From NCBI RefSeq assembly GCF_026168105.1, contig NZ_LBMW01000019.1, forward strand, positions 62,001-126,000: a DNA stretch of 64,000 nucleotides. Reading direction: 5' to 3'. Made by a program: the position numbers and the translations under genes. Shown here piece by piece: positions 1-8,418 of the stretch (the stretch's first letter is position 1; every line of letters begins with the position of its first letter). The stretch comes from Streptomyces hygroscopicus. GTDB taxonomy: Bacteria; Actinomycetota; Actinomycetes; Streptomycetales; Streptomycetaceae. A model generated the notes under the pieces. That model was not told the origin of the DNA. It searched no databases and saw only the letters and a program-made list of their open reading frames with translations.

Positions 1-996
1 GTCTTCAGCGCGGGCAGCGTCGGTGGCCACACCTACTACATGGGCGTCGTCGCCGTACCGCTCGCCGCGCTCACCGGTGGTGGCATCGCGCTGATGTGGC
101 GCGCCTACCGATGCGGCGGCCGTCGCGCATGGGCGCTGCCGGGCGCGGTGGCCGCGACGGCCGTGTGGAGCTCGTATCTCGCCGGCCAGTTCCCGTCGTT
201 CCTGCCGTGGCTGGCGCCCGCGGTGGGCGTGCTCGGCCTCGCTGCCGTCGTCCTGCTGGTGCTGGCCCGTCCCGGTCGCACACCGTCCGGCGGCCGGCTC
301 GCCCTCGCGGGGCTGGCCGCGTCCCTCGTCGCGGTGCTGATCGCGCCGGGCGCGTGGGCGGTGCAGGTTTTCAACCCCTCGTACGGCAGCTCCGGCATGG
401 GCGGGGTCGGTCCGTCCGGCATGAGCCGCAACCACGGCTCGGCGAAGTCGGCGGGCGGCCGGATGGGCCAACCTGCCTGGGGCGGCGGCACGATGCGCGG
501 GAAGGGGGCCACCCGCGGCGGCGCGGGCGGCTTCGGCGAGGGCGGCGGACTCACCGCGAACCAGCGGAAGTTGCTCGACTACACCACCGCGCACCAGGGT
601 TCGGCCGCCTTCGTGTTCGCCACCACCAGCTGGAACGGCGCGTCCCCGTACATACTCGCCACCGGGGCCCACGTCCTGCCGCTCGGCGGCTTCAGCGGCA
701 GGGTGCCGTTCCCGACCGAGGCGCAGTTCCGGCGGCTGATCGACTCCGGCAAGCTGCAGTACGTGCTGCTCGGGGGCGGCCGGGGCATGGGCGCCATGTT
801 CGGCGGCGGCAGCAGCGGGACGACGGCGACCACACAGATCACCGACTGGGTCCGGTCCGCCTGCACTCGCGTCCCGGCCTCCGCCTACGGCGGCACGGAC
901 TCCTCCGGCGGCGCCTCCGCCGACCCGGGCTTCTCGGGCACGGCCGACGAGGGAGCCACCGCCCAGACGCTGTACCGCTGCGCCCCTGGCCACTGA
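1..996 (+). CDS. C-terminal part of a GT39-type membrane glycosyltransferase (5' end outside window)
   Basis: The frame is open from the first base and gives 331 residues of a larger protein. The first ~120 residues hold three to four hydrophobic segments rich in Ala/Leu/Val. They are followed by a long Gly/Ser/Met-rich loop (about residues 120-185) and a soluble C-terminal domain that begins near the NQRKLLDY motif and includes the phrase ILATGAHVLPLGGFSG. This multi-TM plus Gly-rich linker plus small C-terminal domain is what I know from actinobacterial dolichyl-phosphate-mannose-type mannosyltransferases (YkcB/ArnT-like). By family it would transfer a sugar from a polyprenyl-phosphate donor at the outer membrane face. 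The catalytic N-terminal half is not visible, so substrate is unknown. It ends just before a strong hairpin. Confidence 0.7.
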   Translation, partial: VFSAGSVGGHTYYMGVVAVPLAALTGGGIALMWRAYRCGGRRAWALPGAVAATAVWSSYLAGQFPSFLPWLAPAVGVLGLAAVVLLVLARPGRTPSGGRLALAGLAASLVAVLIAPGAWAVQVFNPSYGSSGMGGVGPSGMSRNHGSAKSAGGRMGQPAWGGGTMRGKGATRGGAGGFGEGGGLTANQRKLLDYTTAHQGSAAFVFATTSWNGASPYILATGAHVLPLGGFSGRVPFPTEAQFRRLIDSGKLQYVLLGGGRGMGAMFGGGSSGTTATTQITDWVRSACTRVPASAYGGTDSSGGASADPGFSGTADEGATAQTLYRCAPGH

Positions 997-1065
997 CGGC
1001 ACCGCCCGGTTCCGGCCACTGACCGGACCGCCCGGTTCCGGCGACCGACCGGACCACCTTGGGAC

Positions 1066-1098
1066 GGCCCCCGCCCGCGCCACCCGCGGGCGGGGGCC
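1066..1098. terminator. Bidirectional hairpin terminator
   Basis: A perfect 14-bp inverted repeat (arms 1066-1079 and 1085-1098) with a 5-nt loop lies between two convergent genes. It has no T-run, as is usual in Streptomyces. It ends 2 bp before the stop codon of the exporter gene. Just upstream (about 1003-1050) a 15-bp motif, ACCGCCCGGTTCCGG, occurs twice. Confidence 0.7.
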
Positions 1099-1100
1099 GA

Positions 1101-2060
1101 TCAGCGGCCTCGGCGGCGCCCGTCGGGGAAGGTGAGGAAGACCAGGCCCGTGGCGAGAACGCCCAGCCCGCACCAGGACGCGCCCGGCAGGCGCTCGCCC
1201 AGCACCGCGACGCCGAGCAATGCCGCGACGGCGGGCTCGGCCAGGGTCAGCGTCATGGCCACCTGGGCGGCGGTGTGCCGCAGGCCGTATCCGAAGAGCC
1301 GGTAGGCGAGGAAGGTCGTGACCACCGCGAGGTGCAGCACCACCGCCGCGCCGCGACGGGTGACCAGCCAGTGCGTGTCACTGCACAGCAGCACGGGCAG
1401 CACGAGCAGCGCCCCTCCCGCGAACATCACCCCCATCACCGCGCTTGAGGGGTGTCCGTGGGCGATGAGTTTCCCGCCGATGAGGGAGTAGGCGGCGTAG
1501 GACAGACCGGAGAGCCCGGCCAGCGCCACCCCGATGATGTCCATGGGCGCGGCGCCACCTGCGAGTTGAGGCCCCAGCACCAGGACGGTGCAGCCGAGGA
1601 CCGCTGCCGCGGTGCCGCACAGCCAGCGGGCGGTCGGCCGGCCCTGCCGGGTGAGCCAGGCCAGGAGCCCGGCGAAGACCGGCGCGCTGCCCAGCGCAAC
1701 CACGGTGGCCACGGCCACGCCCGTGCGGGCCACGGCCGGGTAGAAACTGACGGGATATCCGGTCACCGCCAGTGTGCCGAGAGCGAGCAGCCACCGTTCG
1801 CGGCGTGCGCACCTTTGGGGAAGGGAGCGGCTGCCTCGTGCGGACAGGAAAAGGATCAAACCGCCGAGGGTCAGACCGGCGGCGCCGATGGCCGCCGGTG
1901 GTGCTCCGGCAGGAGCAAGCGAGCCGGCGGTGCCGGTGGTGCCCCACAGCACTGCGGCGGCAAGGATCGGAACCGGCCCGCTGAGGGGACCGCCATGGCG
2001 GGGCTGCGGCCTTGAAGGAGCCGCACTGGCAAGAGCCCGGGAAGAGGCGTCGTTCGGCAC
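1101..2060 (-). CDS. EamA/DMT-family transporter
   Basis: The 319-residue protein has about ten hydrophobic segments in two similar halves of roughly five each, the layout of the EamA (DUF6) drug/metabolite transporter family (RhtA/YdcZ-like). Typical family patterns are LWGTTGTAGSLAP near residue 38, FYPAVARTGVAVATVVALGSAP in the first repeat (split here only by eye), and LAEPAVAALLGVAVLGERL in the second. It should be an inner-membrane exporter of small metabolites such as amino acids or drugs; the substrate cannot be read from sequence. The start is GTG with GGAAG about 10 nt upstream. It is transcribed alone, convergent with the glycosyltransferase. Confidence 0.85.
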   Translation of the reverse strand: MPNDASSRALASAAPSRPQPRHGGPLSGPVPILAAAVLWGTTGTAGSLAPAGAPPAAIGAAGLTLGGLILFLSARGSRSLPQRCARRERWLLALGTLAVTGYPVSFYPAVARTGVAVATVVALGSAPVFAGLLAWLTRQGRPTARWLCGTAAAVLGCTVLVLGPQLAGGAAPMDIIGVALAGLSGLSYAAYSLIGGKLIAHGHPSSAVMGVMFAGGALLVLPVLLCSDTHWLVTRRGAAVVLHLAVVTTFLAYRLFGYGLRHTAAQVAMTLTLAEPAVAALLGVAVLGERLPGASWCGLGVLATGLVFLTFPDGRRRGR

Positions 2061-2574
2061 AGTCGTGAACTTCCGTCGTCGATACCGTCTGCGGTCCGGA
2101 TTCGAAACGGGCGCACGACACAGCCCCGGGCCGCCGTGCGGGTGGGCCGGGGTCGCGGATCAGACCGTCAGCGGGTGCGGCCCCGGGCCGCCGTGCGGGT
2201 GGGCCGGGGTCGCGGATCAGACCGTCAGCGGGTGCGCCCGATCAGGCGCAGAGCGGCGGCAGAGCGACGCGCCAGTAGGAGTTCACCCGGCGATGGTACC
2301 TGCCGTCACAGGGACCGCCCCCCGGTGCCCGGTGACTCGCCCGGCCCGGACGCCACCACGCCGCGGCCGGACGCCGTCCGCGCGGAGGGCGCTCACGAAG
2401 GGTTGGCACACGATGACCGGTTCCGGTATAGGAGGTCCAGGCACAGGCCCGCCGCTGGCGGCCGTCGGCCGGTCCAGGATGTGCCGCTCGGGGCCGGGAC
2501 GACTATGAAGGAAGAAGGCGGAGCGCCCACCGGCACGGCACGAGCCGGCACCGGGCGGGAGAGGAAAAGGGCGC
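2061..2574. other. Intergenic region, no convincing gene
   Basis: This 514-bp stretch separates the divergent exporter and phosphatase genes. It holds a 57-bp tandem duplication (annotated separately). A good-looking AGGAGGT at about 2431 has no start codon in range. Reading frames across it have poor codon use and no recognisable protein. Confidence 0.5.
2123..2236. repeat. Perfect 57-bp tandem duplication
   Basis: Copies at 2123-2179 and 2180-2236 appear identical base for base. The unit begins GCCCCGGGCC and ends CAGCGGGTGCG. It lies in noncoding DNA upstream of the exporter. Two identical copies suggest a recent slippage or unequal crossover event. Confidence 0.9.
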
Positions 2575-4647
2575 ATGGGCACGTCGGAATCCTCCCGGCC
2601 AGGCCACGGCCGGCCCGTGGCCGGTGCCGCCGTGCCGCCCAGCGGCCTCCTCGATCTGCTGAGCGTCGCCGCAGTGGTGCTCGATGCCCATGGGCGGGTG
2701 GTGTTCTGGAGCCCCAAGGCGGAGGAGTTGTTCGGCTACGCCCCCGAGGAGGCGCTGGGCCAGTTCGCGGCGCAGCTGCTGGTCCACGAAGAGAACTGGG
2801 ACCAGGTGATCAACCTGTTCTCGAAGGTCATGGAGTCCGGCGCCGACTGGGCCGGAGCCTTCCCGATCCGGCACAAGGGCGGCGGCACCCGTCTGGTCGA
2901 GTTCCGCAACATGCGGCTGCTGGACGACCGCGGTAACACCTACGCCCTGGGTCTGGCCGCGGACCAGGCAACGGTCGAGCAGGTCGAGCGGGACGTCGCG
3001 CTGTCCGCGCGGCTGGTCTCCCAGTCCCCGATCGGACTGGCGATCCTGGATCCCGACCTGCGGTACCTGACCGTGAATCCCGCCCTGGAACGCATCCACG
3101 GCCTGTCCGCCGCCGAGCATCTCGGCCGGCGGATCGGCGAGGTCCTGACCTTCCTGGACGCCGAGGCCGTCGAGGCACGGATGCGCCGTGTCCTGAAGAC
3201 CGGGGAGCCGGTCTCCGACCGGTACGTCGTCGGCCAGCCCCCGGCAGATCCCGACCACGAGCGTGCGTGGTCCGTCTCGTACTACCGGCTGGAGGATTCC
3301 ACCGGACGGGTGCTCGGTGTGGCCAATTCCGTCATCGACGTCACCGAACGTCACCAGGCCGCCGTCGAGGCCGCGCAGGCGCGGCACCGGCTTGCCGTGA
3401 TCGCCAAGGCCTCCGCCTCCGTCGGAACGACTCTGGACGTGGACCAGACCGCGCACGAGCTTGCCGATGTCGTGGTCCCCGATCTGGCTGACGTGGCCAC
3501 CGTCCATGTGCTCGACAGCGTCCTCCGCGGCCGGCCGGCGCCCAACGAGGGAGCGGCCCGCTTCTGCGTCGTCGCCGTCACCGCGGCCGACCCCTCGGAG
3601 GCGGGTCGCGCGGCCGACCCGCCCGGGGAAGTCGCCACGTACGACAGCGACCGCCTGCTCACTCGATGCGTGCACGCCCGTCAGCCGGTGCTGGTGGCCC
3701 GCACCACCCCCCGGGATCTACGGTGCATCGCCCGCGATGGCGAGGCCGCCTTGCTCCTCGAGGCGGCCGGTGTCCACTCCTACCTGGCCGTACCGCTCGT
3801 GGCGCGCGGCGAGGTCCTCGGCGCCCTCGACCTCAAACGCACCCGCAACCCCGCGCCCTTCGACGACGACGACGTGCTCCTCGCCTGCGAGCTGGCCGCC
3901 CGCGCCGCGGTGTCCATCGACAACGCCCGCTGGTACCAGAGCGTGCGCAACACCGCCCTCACCCTCCAGCGCCGACTCCTGCCCGAGCCTCCGACGCATC
4001 TGCCGGGCTTGGAGATCGCCTGCCGCTACCAGCCCGCGGGCGCGGCCAGCGAGATCGGCGGCGACTGGTTCGACGCCATACATCTGCCCGGGGACAAGAC
4101 GGCCCTGGTCGTCGGGGATGTGATGGGCAGCGGGATCAACGCCGCCGCCAGCATGGGCCAGCTGCGCAGCGCCACCCGCGCCTTCACCGAACTCGACCTA
4201 GCCCCCGCAGAGGTGCTCCGGCACCTCGACCACCTGACCGAGGACGTCGAGCAGACCATCGCCACCTGTGCCTACTGCGTCCACGACCCTCACCTGGGCC
4301 ATTGCCACATCAGCCTCGCCGGCCACCTGCCCCCGGTCCTGATACGGGCCGACGGGCCGGCTCGGCTGCTCGATCTGCCCACCGGCGCTCCGCTCGGCGT
4401 GGGCGGGGTCACCTTCGAGACCACCACCATCGACTTCCGGCCCGGCGACCAGCTCGTCCTCTACACCGATGGCCTGGTCGAAACGCGGAGCGAGCCCATC
4501 GACGCCCGCCTCGACACCCTGCTCGACGCCCTCACCGCCACACGGGGCAAGGATCTGGGAGAGACGTGCGACCGCGTCCTGGACACCCTCCGGCCGCCGG
4601 GCGGTGAGGACGACGTCGCTCTGCTCATCGCCCGGGCCAAGCCCTGA
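2575..4647 (+). CDS. PAS-PAS-GAF-SpoIIE (PP2C) serine/threonine phosphatase
   Basis: This 690-residue cytosolic signalling protein has a clear modular order: PAS domain 1 (about 20-130; VVFWSPKAEELFGYAPEEAL), PAS domain 2 (about 137-255; ends VIDVTERH), GAF domain (about 265-440; SYLAVPLVARGEVLGALDL) and a C-terminal SpoIIE-type PP2C phosphatase (about 470-688). The phosphatase keeps its metal-binding motifs EIGGDWFD, GDVMGSG and LYTDGLVE. In this family the phosphatase usually dephosphorylates an anti-sigma-factor antagonist in a partner-switching system, with PAS/GAF domains sensing ligands or redox. It has no HATPase anti-sigma kinase domain and no STAS or kinase gene beside it, so the partner is elsewhere. 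Start chosen at ATG behind GGGAGAGGAAAAGG. Confidence 0.9.
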   Translation: MGTSESSRPGHGRPVAGAAVPPSGLLDLLSVAAVVLDAHGRVVFWSPKAEELFGYAPEEALGQFAAQLLVHEENWDQVINLFSKVMESGADWAGAFPIRHKGGGTRLVEFRNMRLLDDRGNTYALGLAADQATVEQVERDVALSARLVSQSPIGLAILDPDLRYLTVNPALERIHGLSAAEHLGRRIGEVLTFLDAEAVEARMRRVLKTGEPVSDRYVVGQPPADPDHERAWSVSYYRLEDSTGRVLGVANSVIDVTERHQAAVEAAQARHRLAVIAKASASVGTTLDVDQTAHELADVVVPDLADVATVHVLDSVLRGRPAPNEGAARFCVVAVTAADPSEAGRAADPPGEVATYDSDRLLTRCVHARQPVLVARTTPRDLRCIARDGEAALLLEAAGVHSYLAVPLVARGEVLGALDLKRTRNPAPFDDDDVLLACELAARAAVSIDNARWYQSVRNTALTLQRRLLPEPPTHLPGLEIACRYQPAGAASEIGGDWFDAIHLPGDKTALVVGDVMGSGINAAASMGQLRSATRAFTELDLAPAEVLRHLDHLTEDVEQTIATCAYCVHDPHLGHCHISLAGHLPPVLIRADGPARLLDLPTGAPLGVGGVTFETTTIDFRPGDQLVLYTDGLVETRSEPIDARLDTLLDALTATRGKDLGETCDRVLDTLRPPGGEDDVALLIARAKP

Positions 4648-4768
4648 GCGATCACCAGGGCGGCCACTCGGGAGCGCGGGTCCGCGGCGGTCCGTGGCGA
4701 TCGGCGGCGGCCGGAATCCTCAGTTGGTCGACTTGTCGACTTCCCGTCGTGGCATCCGCGGGTGCTTC

Positions 4769-5782
4769 TCAAGCGCCTCCTGCCCGGCGTGGTGCCGCCG
4801 TCGTCCCCCTCACCTCAAGTGCCGGTGCCGTCAGCAGGAGTTCCGCGGGCCGGGTGGGGTCGGCGATGCGGTCGAGGAGGCACTGCGCGGCGCGGCGGCC
4901 GACGTCGTGGCCGGCGTTGTCCACCGTGGTGAGCCACAAGTGACGCAACCGCGAGAGATAGGTGTTGTCGTAGCCGACGAGGGAGAGGTCGCGCGGCACC
5001 TGAAGGCCGAGTTCCTCGGCCGCCGACAGGGCGCCGACGCACGCAATGTCGTTGAACGCGAAGATGGCGGTGGGGCGTTCGGGGGTGCTGAGGAGACGGA
5101 CCGTGGCCCGGTAGCCGCCCTCCTCCGTCAGGTCGCCCTGTTCCACGATCGCGGTGTCCGTGAGGCCGTGCTCGCGCATCACGGTCTCGAAGCTGCGCCG
5201 GCGCAGTTCGCCGACCACGCCCTGCCCGGCGATGTGCGCGATGCGCCGGTGGCCGACGGCGATGAGGTGCTCGGTGGCCAGGCGGGCGCCGCGCTCGTCG
5301 TCGTTCGCGACGATGTCGACGGCCGGCAGCACCGGTTCGCGGGCCCCCGCGACGACCGTGGGGATCCGGGCGGCGGCGGTGCGCAGCGCCCCGGAGGGCG
5401 GTAGCGTGCCGACGGCGATCAGCCCGTCGACCCGCAGGTCCGTGAAGGTGCGGGTGAGGTCCTCGCCCAGGTGCCGGTTGAGCCGGCCGTCGGCCAGCAG
5501 CATGTGCAGGCCGGAGTCGTGCAGACGGGAGTTCAGACCGTCGAGCAGCTCCACGAACCATGGGTTGCGCATGTCGTTCAGCAGGACGCCGACGGTACGG
5601 CTGCGGCGCTCGCTGAGGCTGCGCGCCGCTGCGTTGGGTCGGTAGCCCAGCTCCTCGACGGCGGCCAGCACGGCCTGCCGCTTCTCGGGGCGCACCTGGT
5701 CCGAGCCGCGGAGCACCAGGGAGACCAGCGATTTCGACACTCCGGCCCGTTCGGCCACATCACGGATCGTCGGTGGTCTCAT
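4769..5782 (-). CDS. LacI-family transcriptional regulator
   Basis: A 337-residue repressor. The N-terminus is a textbook LacI HTH plus hinge (IRDVAERAGVSKSLVSLVLRG, split by eye; then YRPNAAARSL) and the rest is a periplasmic-binding-protein-like effector domain ending near residue 330. I start it at the ATG at 5782 because the HTH begins immediately there; an upstream in-frame ATG at 5863 would add 27 residues lying across the promoter. It is divergent from a Gfo/Idh/MocA dehydrogenase. Two near-identical 12-bp palindromes flank the shared promoter, one abutting its own start, so it probably represses both itself and the dehydrogenase until a sugar or sugar-derived ligand binds. Confidence 0.92.
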   Translation of the reverse strand: MRPPTIRDVAERAGVSKSLVSLVLRGSDQVRPEKRQAVLAAVEELGYRPNAAARSLSERRSRTVGVLLNDMRNPWFVELLDGLNSRLHDSGLHMLLADGRLNRHLGEDLTRTFTDLRVDGLIAVGTLPPSGALRTAAARIPTVVAGAREPVLPAVDIVANDDERGARLATEHLIAVGHRRIAHIAGQGVVGELRRRSFETVMREHGLTDTAIVEQGDLTEEGGYRATVRLLSTPERPTAIFAFNDIACVGALSAAEELGLQVPRDLSLVGYDNTYLSRLRHLWLTTVDNAGHDVGRRAAQCLLDRIADPTRPAELLLTAPALEVRGTTAAPRRAGGA

Positions 5783-5785
5783 GGA

Positions 5786-5797
5786 TGGACCGTTCCA
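5786..5797. promoter_or_regulatory. LacI-type operator at the repressor's own start
   Basis: TGGACCGTTCCA, a near-palindrome with the central CG that LacI-family proteins favour, ends 4 bp from the regulator's start codon. It matches the site at 5868 in 11 of 12 positions. Confidence 0.65.
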
Positions 5798-5823
5798 TAG
5801 GGTCAGTGCCCCTGTCAAAGGGA

Positions 5824-5852
5824 TTGACAAGTGCTCCAATGGGCCACAATGT
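5824..5852 (+). promoter_or_regulatory. Sigma70-type promoter for the dehydrogenase
   Basis: TTGACA at 5824-5829, a 17-bp spacer and CAATGT at 5847-5852. Transcription would start near 5859, about 9 bp before the operator at 5868, so bound repressor would act as a block to clearance. Confidence 0.5.
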
Positions 5853-5867
5853 GAGCCACGCACATTC

Positions 5868-5879
5868 TGGACCGGTCCA
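5868..5879. promoter_or_regulatory. LacI-type operator, perfect palindrome
   Basis: TGGACCGGTCCA is a perfect 12-bp palindrome between the predicted transcription start and the dehydrogenase start codon. With the copy at 5786 it forms a pair 82 bp apart, compatible with looping. Confidence 0.7.
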
Positions 5880-5892
5880 AAGAGGGGCAGTC

Positions 5893-7047
5893 ATGGTGAG
5901 TACGCTCGGCGTCGCCGTCGTGGGATTCGGCTGGATGGGACGAGTGCACACCCAGGCCTACGTCCGTCTGCCCCATCACTTCCCGCAGCTGCCCGTACGG
6001 CCCGAGTTGGTCGCCGTCGCCGACGAGGTGCCCGGCCGTGCCGCGGAGGCCGCCGGGCAGTACGGCTTCGCGACCGCGGTCCGCGACTGGCGCGAGATCG
6101 CCGCCGACCCCCGGGTACGGGCGGTGAGCATCGCCGCCCCGAACTTCCTGCACCGCGAGATCGGCGTCGCCATGGCCGAGGCGGGTAAGCACATCTGGAT
6201 CGAGAAGCCCGTCGGGCTGACCGCCGAGGACGCCCGCGCGGTCGCCGGAGCCGTCGCCGAGGCCGGGGTCCAGGGCACCGTCGGCTTCAACTACCGCAAC
6301 GCCCCGGCCGTCGCCGCCGCCCGCAAGCTGATCGCCTCCGGCGGGATCGGCACCGTCACCCATGTCCGCATTCGGCTCTTCAGCGACTACGCGGCCCACC
6401 CCGAGGGCGCCCTGACATGGCGCTACGAGCGCGAGCGCGGCGGCGGCGGAGTCCTTGGCGACCTCGCCTCGCACGGGGTGGACCTGGCCCGCTTCCTGCT
6501 CGGCGAGATCGAGTCGCTGACCGCCGACACCGCCGTCTTCATCCCCGAGCGGGCCCGCCCCTCCGGTGCCACCGCGGGTCACAGCCGCGCGACGGGCGGT
6601 GAGCCGGGCCCAGTGGAGAACGAGGACTACGTCAACTGCCTGCTGCGCTTCGTCTCCGGCGCCCGCGGTGTCCTGGAGGCCTGCCGGGTCTCCGTCGGCG
6701 AGCAGAACACCTACGGCTTCGAGGTCCACGGCACCGAGGGAGCGCTCTTCTGGGACTTCCGGCGCATGGGCGAACTCGGCGTCAGCCGCGGCACGGCCTA
6801 CCAGGACCAGCCCGTCAGCACCCTCTACGTGGGCCCCGGCCACGGTGAGTACGGTGCCTTCCAGCCCGGTGCGGCCAACAGCATGGGCTACGACGACCTG
6901 AAGGTCATCGAGGCGTACCACTTCCTGCGCTCCGTCGTCGAGGGCGCGCCGTACGGCGCCACCGTCGACGACGCCGTGCACAGCGCCGCCGCGCTGGACG
7001 CCATGAGCCGTTCGGCGCAGCGACGCGCATGGGTGGACCTCGGGTGA
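5893..7047 (+). CDS. Gfo/Idh/MocA-family NAD(P)-dependent sugar oxidoreductase
   Basis: The 384-residue protein has an N-terminal Rossmann fold (VAVVGFGWMGRVHTQAY), the catalytic-lysine motif EKPVG near residue 108, and the family's C-terminal beta-sheet domain (FEVHGTEGALFWDFRRMGE). Such enzymes oxidise or isomerise sugars, inositols or their derivatives; substrate is not readable. The start is the ATG behind AGAGGGG. It forms a LacI-controlled unit with no transporter of its own, but lies 2 kb from the inositol block, so an inositol- or sugar-related substrate is plausible (inference). The segment SGATAGHSRATGGEPG (about 226-241) is an insertion with low-complexity composition. Confidence 0.9.
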   Translation: MVSTLGVAVVGFGWMGRVHTQAYVRLPHHFPQLPVRPELVAVADEVPGRAAEAAGQYGFATAVRDWREIAADPRVRAVSIAAPNFLHREIGVAMAEAGKHIWIEKPVGLTAEDARAVAGAVAEAGVQGTVGFNYRNAPAVAAARKLIASGGIGTVTHVRIRLFSDYAAHPEGALTWRYERERGGGGVLGDLASHGVDLARFLLGEIESLTADTAVFIPERARPSGATAGHSRATGGEPGPVENEDYVNCLLRFVSGARGVLEACRVSVGEQNTYGFEVHGTEGALFWDFRRMGELGVSRGTAYQDQPVSTLYVGPGHGEYGAFQPGAANSMGYDDLKVIEAYHFLRSVVEGAPYGATVDDAVHSAAALDAMSRSAQRRAWVDLG

Positions 7048-7168
7048 GCACCGTACGATCCTGCCCAGGCTGCCGAACTCCCCGGCCACACGTGCGCAAC
7101 GCTCTCGTCCGGCAACGGGAGCGGCGCCGGTGCGGCACCCCCATGAGGCATCCTCGCTTCGGCGGCGG

Positions 7169-8092
7169 TCAGTTCGGCAACGCCGGGCACTCCTTGGCGT
7201 CGAGGAGACTCCGGAGGAGCGACGTGGGTTTGCCGACGCCCACGGCGGCCTCCGCCGAGACGTTCGCCACGTCCCGGGCCCGGAACCTGTCCCCGTTTCC
7301 GCCGTAGATCACCAGGTACCCGCGGCTGTCATGGCACTGCACGTACACGGTGCTGCCGGCCCTGACGTACACCCCCTTGGACTGCTCCTCCCTGGCCTGG
7401 TGGTAGAGGTCGTACACAGGCGCGTCCTCGAGCACCGTGCCCGCCACGTAGGCCCTCCGCGCGAACGGCCCGGTCGGCAGTGCCGAGGGCGTGGGCGCCG
7501 GGTACATCACGTACCAACGGTCGTTGCGCGCCGGCCGTGGCCGCGGATCCTGGCCGGTCAGGCCGCAGACCGCTGCACACGACGTGACCGGTGTGAATGG
7601 CGGCCCGCCCCGGCCGGTGCCGTCCGGCATGACGACGCGGGTCCACAACAAGGCGCAGACGATCAGGCCGAGGAGGCAGAAGAACGCCTGCCTGTATCTG
7701 CCGGCATCCCTCTTCCGCTTGACTTCGGCGCGGCACTCCTTGATCCACTCCTCCGGACGTCCCGCCGCCCAGGCACCGGCCTCCCAGGTCTTGCAGTACC
7801 ACTCGGCGGAGTAGGTGTGCTCGACCACGCCCACAAGGGCGGTGTACACGTCGAGGACACGCGCCAGATCCGGGTATCCCTCCGCGCCGGTGAGCAGCCG
7901 CGACAACTGGCCGTTGTTGCTGACCGCCCGGACCCGTAGCTGCTCATACGTCAGCCCGCTCTCGGCGTACGCCGCACGGAGGGGAACGAGCCACTCCCGG
8001 TGCTCCGGGGTCGTCTCCTCGCAGATCGGGCTCAGCGGCCTGCCGCGGCGCTTGGGAGCCTCCCCGCAGCCCGGGGTTTCCCCAATGGTCAT
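7169..8092 (-). CDS. HTH-like, single-pass membrane protein of unknown function
   Basis: Not a family I can name. The 307-residue protein has a cytosolic N-terminal region whose residues 30-75 (LRAAYAESGLTYEQLRVRA.., then QLSRLLTG) resemble an XRE-like helix-turn-helix. A charged linker (EVKRKRD) is followed by one transmembrane helix (about 134-152, FFCLLGLIVCALLW) and an extracytoplasmic domain of about 150 residues with three or four Cys and many aromatic residues. Start ATG. Its start overlaps the stop of the upstream small membrane gene by 4 bp, so the two are co-translated. A membrane-tethered DNA-binding or sensor role is an inference. Confidence 0.7.
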   Translation of the reverse strand: MTIGETPGCGEAPKRRGRPLSPICEETTPEHREWLVPLRAAYAESGLTYEQLRVRAVSNNGQLSRLLTGAEGYPDLARVLDVYTALVGVVEHTYSAEWYCKTWEAGAWAAGRPEEWIKECRAEVKRKRDAGRYRQAFFCLLGLIVCALLWTRVVMPDGTGRGGPPFTPVTSCAAVCGLTGQDPRPRPARNDRWYVMYPAPTPSALPTGPFARRAYVAGTVLEDAPVYDLYHQAREEQSKGVYVRAGSTVYVQCHDSRGYLVIYGGNGDRFRARDVANVSAEAAVGVGKPTSLLRSLLDAKECPALPN

Positions 8093-8418
8093 GCTGCCGG
8101 CCTCTCCTCGTCCTCGTCGTCCTCGGCGCCCCCGCCGTCCGCGGGCTCGGCGTCGTCCGTGTCGTCGGTGTCGTTCGCCGTGGCGATCTCGGTCTCCGCC
8201 TTGCGGTCCTCGGCAGGCACAAGCGCCTGCGGGCGGGAGCCGCGGCCGCGGGCGGGGCCCTCCATGGCCTGCATGAGCTGGGTCACGCCCACCACGATCG
8301 CCAGGACGAGACTGCCAATGGCGTTGGCCGGCTGTCCCAGGCAGAGCATGGTGATCGCGAGACCGGTGAACGAGATCAGGGCAGTCAGCGCGAGTATGAA
8401 TCGGGCACCGGGCGTCAC
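8089..8418 (-). CDS. Small two-TM membrane protein with acidic tail
   Basis: Unrecognised 109-residue protein. Two hydrophobic segments (about 5-24 and 30-50) are followed by a basic patch (ARGRGSRPQ) and a strongly acidic C-terminus (DDTDDAEP, EDDEDEE). The GTG start at 8418 is chosen because GGAGG lies 7 nt upstream; longer in-frame extensions read through noncoding-like sequence. It is the first gene of a pair with the membrane HTH protein, overlapping it by 4 bp, which suggests the two products work together in the membrane. Confidence 0.65.
   Translation of the reverse strand: MTPGARFILALTALISFTGLAITMLCLGQPANAIGSLVLAIVVGVTQLMQAMEGPARGRGSRPQALVPAEDRKAETEIATANDTDDTDDAEPADGGGAEDDEDEERPAA

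Noticed and set aside
7048..7168. Hairpin around the 3' end of the LacI-controlled dehydrogenase
   Set aside because: Only short, imperfect complementary stretches were seen (GCCGAACT and similar), not enough to call a terminator.
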